Below the pieces are notes generated by a model that had not been told where the DNA came from, did no database searches, and worked only from the letters and a program-made list of their open reading frames with translations. A program made the translations under genes and the position numbers. From Conchocele bisecta (Eukaryota; Mollusca; Bivalvia; Lucinida; Thyasiridae): a stretch of 64,000 bases of DNA. This document shows, piece by piece, positions 52,601 to 58,600 of this stretch; position 1 is the first letter of the stretch; the number at the start of each line of letters is the position of its first letter. The DNA lies in the NCBI GenBank assembly GCA_029237695.1, contig CM055268.1, positions 56,133,131 to 56,197,130 of the forward strand, in the 5' to 3' direction.

Positions 52601-55600
52601 TCAGTATAAAAAAAAATAATAAATTTATCCTCAAATTGAAAATTTCTCCTCAAGTGTACTTAGCAAAGATAAAGTATACATTGTACGTTGCAATTTTGAT
52701 GAAATAGGCTACTGGATGTTCCACAGGTTGCCGACTGGGCGATCCAAAGGTTGGGCCTCTCCCAACACGCCAACCAGATAGCCATCAACTACGGCGGCGG
52801 CAACAAGCGGAAATTGTCTACTGCTATATCCCTCATTGGAAACCCGCAGATCATTTTCCTGGTGAGTTTTCTTAACCCATTTCAGTCTAAGGTCAGTTGT
52901 TTATATTGAGTCATTACACAAGACGTCATTCGGTAACGTTATGTGACGCCATTCGACCAATGAAATGTCAGTTTTCAATTAGTTGTATCTACGATGTTCG
53001 TATCAGGTCAATTTTGTCTTATCAGTATGTATTCAGCCAACACAAAGCTTGTTACCTGATAAATGTGACATTTGGTCGACAAAAAAAAAAAATTGGTACT
53101 GATCTGAAATTGTCTTGTCTTGATTAATGGATAAAGAAATACAGATACGTTCTCTTTTGTATGATTATCACCTTGTTCGTTGGACGTACAACCACAATTA
53201 ATCAATCAATCGCGCCCATACAGGTAGATTCCCATCTGTATATGTCACTCTGGCTTGAGAAATGGGGATTACTGATAAGGATCTGCATTGTTTGCCATTG
53301 CAGCAATGAAAACCTGACAAGCAATATAGGGAGCTACACTGGTCATAATTGAGAAAAGCACCATTTCTCCAGTCAGGGCAACATTTGAGACACGCCATGT
53401 GATTTATTTTTAGTTAAGAAGATGCGCGATCATATTTACAGAATTTACTATATTTTTCCGTAATTTACATAGCAAATGAGGAATTTTAGTGCGCGTTTGC
53501 TATGTAAATTTTGTCAACTTTTGACGTCATTCACAGCAAATATCAGTTCCTGTAAATATTTTTCATGAAAAATCGCACATGTTCTTGGGTACAAAATCAC
53601 ATGTCGGGTCTCATTTCACTTAGTTGTTGCATGGACCCCAATCAATCAATCAATCAATCAATTACTACCTGCCCGTGCCATATTGCCAGGATGAGCCAAC
53701 TACAGGCATGGACCCCGGGGCTCGCAGGTTCCTGTGGAACTGTATCAACAACATAGTCCGCGATGGTCGCTCCGTCATTCTCACCTCACACAGGTATAAG
53801 AGTATGTTTCTTATTCTCCGAGGGATGAGTTGATGAACTTGACTTCAATACCGGATGGTGTGAGTTCAATCCCCGCATGAAAAAGTACTTTAATAGTTTT
53901 TCCATCCCACTGGTCTTTCGGATGCGACTTGAAACTGAAGTCCCGTCTCTGACTAGCTCTTTCTTACTGAAAGAGCTAGTCAGAGACAGGACTTCAGTTT
54001 CACTTTCACTTTTTTTATATCTGCAGCTACTTGACAATGATGAGAATATGCTCTCGGAAATGAGGGTGAAATATCCTTGTCCCATACACATGATTAAATG
54101 TGAATGCATCCATCACATATTTGTTAACATCTGTTGTCGGTGTAAATGTTGTTGACTTCAAAGTGGGAAGCAAACACTGTCATCTGTTGTTTTTCATTTT
54201 AATCTGATTAACATTTTTCCAGACAATTCTCATGCACTGTCAAAACATTTTTTCATCGAGAATAAAAATAAACAGCAGACAACAAAAATGTATTTTTTCT
54301 CCCGACCTGGGTAATATGCGAGATGTTATGGTGGTCGCCAGATCGGACAAGCATGCCTCGACAAATTCTTAATTTTCCACTCATTTTCAACTGAATACAT
54401 TCCTATATGTTTTTAATAAGTGTTTATGCTGCACCATCTCTTTAAATTACCACTCGTCCAGATAAAAAATGTTCTCGCTAATACAAGCGGAAGAGGTAAT
54501 AATTCCAGCACAAAAATATTTACACAATTCCCTAACATTTGATTGGCCCGTAGCAAGTCTCTGTCCAAAATTTATATCCCAGTAAACTCCCATGCCGAAC
54601 TACTTTCCGTAACCGTGAGGCGCAGTTAAAATAATTCTTAAGAAAACGGAAAATAAACGCATTTTCTTGATGAATTTATTTAAAATGCTGGAATTATAAG
54701 GAATGAATGGCCTTTTTGTGGAATTTATCGGGGATATAAACTTGGAAAAGTCGCGGGAATACTGGACGAGGCCTTCCGGCCTTCGTCCAGTATTCCCGCG
54801 ACTTTTCCAAGTTTATACCCCGATAAATTCCACAAAAAGGCCATTCATTCCTATAGTAGATTTTCGACAGTACATTTTCTCAAGGTACTCTGGTTTCCTC
54901 ACAAATTAAAGACTACTGTTACGCTGTCATCTGTGCCAACAAAAGAATTTGTATAAGTGTTATCGTATATCTATGTAATTATTGTAAAATAATTAACATT
55001 TAAAAAATATTATAAAAGTTAAAGGAATATGTGGCTGTGACTGCAGAAGTGAGGGTTATCGGTTTTGCGATCAGTGTAGATCCAGATCAGCCTGTGCATC
55101 CACACAGTCTGATCAGGATCTGCACTGTTCGCCATTCCATCAATGATACATGCTTCGTCATGCTCTTGCATATCTTTGTAATCATTGTAAAATAATTAAT
55201 TTAAAAAAAAGAAATTAAACTTTATAAATGTTGAACCAATATTACAATTGTGTGTGTTTCAGTTTGGAGTACCTATGTAAATATGTTTCATGAAAAATCG
55301 CACATCTTAGGTATAAAATCCTATGCCATGATGACAAAATTTTCATAGCAAATGCGGAATTGAATTTCAACTTTCAACATCATTTACGGAAAATATAGTA
55401 AATTTGGTCAACATTTTTAATTAAAAACCGCATTTGCTATGAAAATTTTGTCAACTTTCGACAGCATTCACGGAAAATATAGTAAATTTGGTCAACATTT
55501 TTAATTAAAAATCGCACATATTCTTGGGTACAGAATCACATGGCTCGTCTCATATTACGATTGTGTGTGTTTCAGTATGGAGGAGTGCGAGGCCTTGTGT

Positions 55601-58600
55601 GGACGGCTGGCCATTATGGTGAATGGTACATTCCGCTGTATGGGCAGTATACAGCACCTCAAAAACAGGTCCGTATACATGATACATGTAGCAGCCCGCA
55701 GAAAAAAAAGTGCCGTATTAACCCTGAATTTTCAGATTCAATTTAATGTAGGAAACACATAAGAATATATGGTGTCCGACAACAAAAGATTGTTCAATGT
55801 TTAGAATTTGTATGGTTGTACACGATGTATTGATTTATCACAATACCGGTAACAATATATTTGGATACAATTTGTTTTGGGAAACCCTAGGGGTTTCCCA
55901 AAACAAATGGTGTCCGAATATTTAGGGTTATTACGATACTGCATCAAAATGGCTGTGATAATTGTCATAAATGCAGTATAATAAAAAATTAATAAATTTA
56001 TCCTTTAAATTGAAAATTTTCTCTCTCAAAGTGTAATTAGCAAGTTAAGTATACTTGTAATGTTGGTCAATAAGCTACTGACTGTTACTGCTAGCTATTC
56101 TAGAAACTCACTACCGAGTATTGATTCTGAATAGCGAGCAGTAGCAACTGTTTGTCATAAAAGATAATCATTGTGATTGGGAAACGGAGACTTGATGTGA
56201 TATGTACATAAATTAGAAAGATTTATATCGCATGTGTGTGTAGGATTGGTAATGGCTCCCTTTGATCTTGAGAAACCTATGTACCATGTGCTTTTAGCTG
56301 AAGAACTGAATGTAACTGCTAGCTTTTCTAGAATCACACTACTGTCTGTTCCACAAACCTTTGGCTATTAACTCATTTTCATGCTGAGGATACTCTGATT
56401 TTTGTTGAAAAAAATCTCATTATTTTTCTTCATTCATCGATGAAGGTATATGTTGTTACCACTCATTTGAACCGTCTCGTTGAGACGGTTCAAATGAGTG
56501 GTAACAACATATACTTTCAAAGGATATAAAGAAAATAGGGATATTTTTCTCTCAAAAGGTTCATACTACTAAAAGTGTATTCCGCCTGTAATGGGTTAAA
56601 CAAATGAAATTAAATTGATATTTAAATGTAAGTACTTTTTTAACCAATAACAAAAGAGTGACCTCCCCAAAAAAATTTGTTTGATGCAATTCTATCAAAT
56701 ATTGATTTTATATCGAAAAAAGATTTAACATGGGGGAAGAGGTAGGGGAGGAGTAAAAAAATTGCATCCGAACCCTGGCTAGATAGCTTGGACATGATGT
56801 AACTAAGAAAACAAAAGATTTTGAAAATCGGTCCACAAATAAATATTTATTTAAAAAAATATTTTTTTCGCAATAAAATCAATATTTGACTGAATTTCAT
56901 CAATTTTTTTATTTTTTTTGGGGAGGGCGACTTTTTTGTTATTGATGAAAATATATGTTTAAGTTTTAATGTTTTTAATGGCCAAAATATTGTCGGCAGC
57001 AAAACGTGGAACAGACAGTAGTGATTCTAGAATAGCAAGCAGTAACACCGTTTTATTCATGAAATCATATGGGGGATTGGCCAACGTGATGTGATATTTG
57101 AGTAGGAGTGATTCTAGAATAGCTAGCAGTTACAGCAGTTTGTTAAAATAGGATCGGGCAGCTGAGACTTGAAATGATATAAATAGAAAGTTTATATGGC
57201 ATGTCGTGTAGGTTTGGTGATGGCTACACTGTGATACTGCGGGTGTCTGGCGAGTCCCCGGAAATGGAGCCAGTGATGGCGTTCATCAACGGCCAGTTCC
57301 CAAGCTCCGTACTGAAGGAGAAGCACCACAACATGCTGCAGTACCAGCTCGGGTCTGACGTGAAGCTCTCCGCGGTGTTCGGCTACATCGAGGCCGTCCG
57401 AGAGAGGCTCAATATCGAGGATTACTCGGTGTCCCAGACCACGCTGGATCAGGTGTGTGTGAACATAATAGACTCATAAGGAGGCTATGATTATGAATAA
57501 GACTGGTCTATTTAATAAGGAACGAGGCTATTCTCATGAATAAGACTGGTCTATTTAATAAGGAACGAGCTATCTCATGAATAAGATAGGTCTATTTAAT
57601 AAGGAACGAGGCTATTACTCATGAATAAGACTGGTCTATTTAATAAGGAACGAGGCTATTCTCATGAATAAGACTGGTCTATTTAATAAGGAACGAGGCT
57701 ATTCTCATGAATAAGATTGGTCTATTTAATAAGGAACGAGGCTATTCTCATGAATAAGACTGGTCTATTTAATAAGGAACGAGGCTATTCTCATGAATAA
57801 GATTGATCTATTTAATAAGGAACGAGGCTATTCTCATGAATAAGACTGGTCTATTTAATAAGGAACGAGGCTATTCTTCTGAATAAAGCTGGTCTAATTC
57901 ATAAGGAACGAGGCTATTCTAATGAATAAGGCTGGTCTATTTAATAAGGAACAAGGCTATTATGAATAAGGCTGGTCTATTTAATAAGGAACGAGGCTAT
58001 TATGAATAAGGCTAGTCTATTTAATAAGGAACGAGGCTATTCTTATTAATAAGGCTGGTCTATTTAATAAAGAACATGGCTATTCTTATGAATAAGGCTG
58101 GTCTATTTAATACGGAACGAGGCTATTCTTATGAATAAAGCTGGTTCTAGTTCATAAGGAACGAGGCTATTCTAATGAATAAGGCTGGTCTATTTAATAA
58201 GGAACGAGGCTATTATGAATAAGGATGGTCTATTAAGGAACGAGGCTATACTTATGAATAAGGCTGGGTATTTAATAAGGAGCGAGGCTATTCTGAAGAA
58301 TAAGGCTGGTATATTTATTTATATATAAGGAACGGTGCTTTTCTATTGAAGAAGGCTGGTCTGTTTAATAGACTGTATTTAATAGACCAGCCTTATTCAT
58401 AAGAATAACCTCATTCCTGATGAAATCATTAAACTGGCTTACTAAATATCTGAGTCATGGCTCATGCAAGATCCTCGATATAACCACTAGGTCGGGTGTG
58501 TGTAAACACAATTTATTTATATGTGTTTCGCAGAATAAATTGATTTTGTACCTACTGTCTGTTTCACGAAAGCTGCCCAAATTTTGCGGCCATATAAACA

